Assembly (NCBI GenBank): GCA_021018815.1
Contig: JAITYX010000100.1
Coordinates: forward strand, 1,612,001-1,676,000
Origin: Talinum fruticosum
Taxonomy: Eukaryota; Streptophyta; Magnoliopsida; Caryophyllales; Talinaceae
Length of the DNA stretch: 64,000 nucleotides
Direction: 5' to 3'
Made by a program: the position numbers and the translations under genes. Shown here piece by piece: positions 63,692 to 64,000 of the stretch (position 1 is its first letter; each line of letters starts with the position of its first letter). Below the pieces are notes generated by a model, which saw nothing but the letters and a program-made list of their open reading frames with translations, was not told where the DNA came from and made no database searches.

Positions 63692-64000
63692 CTGCGCACG
63701 TACGTAAATAATGCTAATTCAGAAGACGAGTTTATAAATTTCTATTGTAGAATACGAGGCAAAATGTTATTTTTGGAATTTATCCAAATACAGTAATCCA
63801 CTGAATCCCAACAAATACAAAAAGATAATGTCTCAAAGGCGACTAGAGCTGGGGGACAAGATCAATTCAATTCGTGAGTGATTAGTAATGACAATAACGG
63901 GAACCTGAAACAGAAAAACTACTACGGCAAGCTCGTCAAAATCGTAGAAATCAACTGGAAGCAATTCCATTAGATACAGATTCTCATCCTTACATTCGCC
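63692..64000. other. Probable first intron of the eL43 gene
   Basis: No ATG followed directly by a GT donor is visible on the minus strand. The last bases include AAT|GTAAGG, a good donor, but its phase does not give an ATG in frame with the next exon unless more sequence to the right is added. Confidence 0.4.

Overview
This window is nuclear DNA from a flowering plant, most likely a woody eudicot. The evidence is AT-rich intergenic DNA, short GT-AG introns, genes broken into many small exons, and plant-type families: a plastid class I phospholipase A1, a P-type (U-type) cyclin, a PYG7/Ycf37-like plastid TPR protein, a PPR protein, an RGG/HABP4 protein and a RABD2 GTPase. I saw no bacterial operons, CRISPR arrays or tRNA genes. 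I did not assign a species.

Layout from left to right: an intronless DAD1-like phospholipase A1 (+); a small acidic gene of unknown function whose only intron looks like a GC-AG intron (-); an 11-exon methyl-CpG-binding-domain gene with repeated in-phase exons and one frameshift (-); RPF2, a Brix-domain ribosome biogenesis factor (+); an ELMO-domain protein (+); a cytosolic nucleoside diphosphate kinase with a premature stop 11 codons before its usual end (-); an RGG-box RNA-binding protein (+); a RAB1/RABD2 GTPase (-); a plastid-type PPR gene with a one-base frameshift (+); a P-type cyclin (+); a PYG7-like photosystem I assembly factor (+); a HemK2/MTQ2-type protein methyltransferase (+); a DxD nucleotide-sugar transferase (-); and the ribosomal protein eL43/L37a gene (-), whose first exon lies beyond the right edge.

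The genes are independent housekeeping and plastid genes and not a cluster with one job. Several touch translation (RPF2, eL43, the eRF1-type methyltransferase, the RGG protein) and two or three act in plastids (lipase, PYG7-like, PPR), but nothing suggests they are co-regulated.

The unusual material is in fine structure. Three coding regions carry single-base lesions: a TAG in place of a conserved Trp codon in the NDP kinase, and two one-base losses in A/T runs (MBD and PPR genes). The homopolymer losses could be assembly errors; the NDP kinase change is a substitution and harder to dismiss. Mobile DNA includes a SINE with a 15-bp target duplication in an RPF2 intron, a Tourist-like MITE with TAA duplications, a Mutator-like MITE inserted inside a minisatellite in an eL43 intron, and two decayed LINE remnants on the same strand. 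I found no clear new multi-gene system. The best candidates for novelty are the repeated-exon MBD gene and the small acidic gene with the GC-AG intron.
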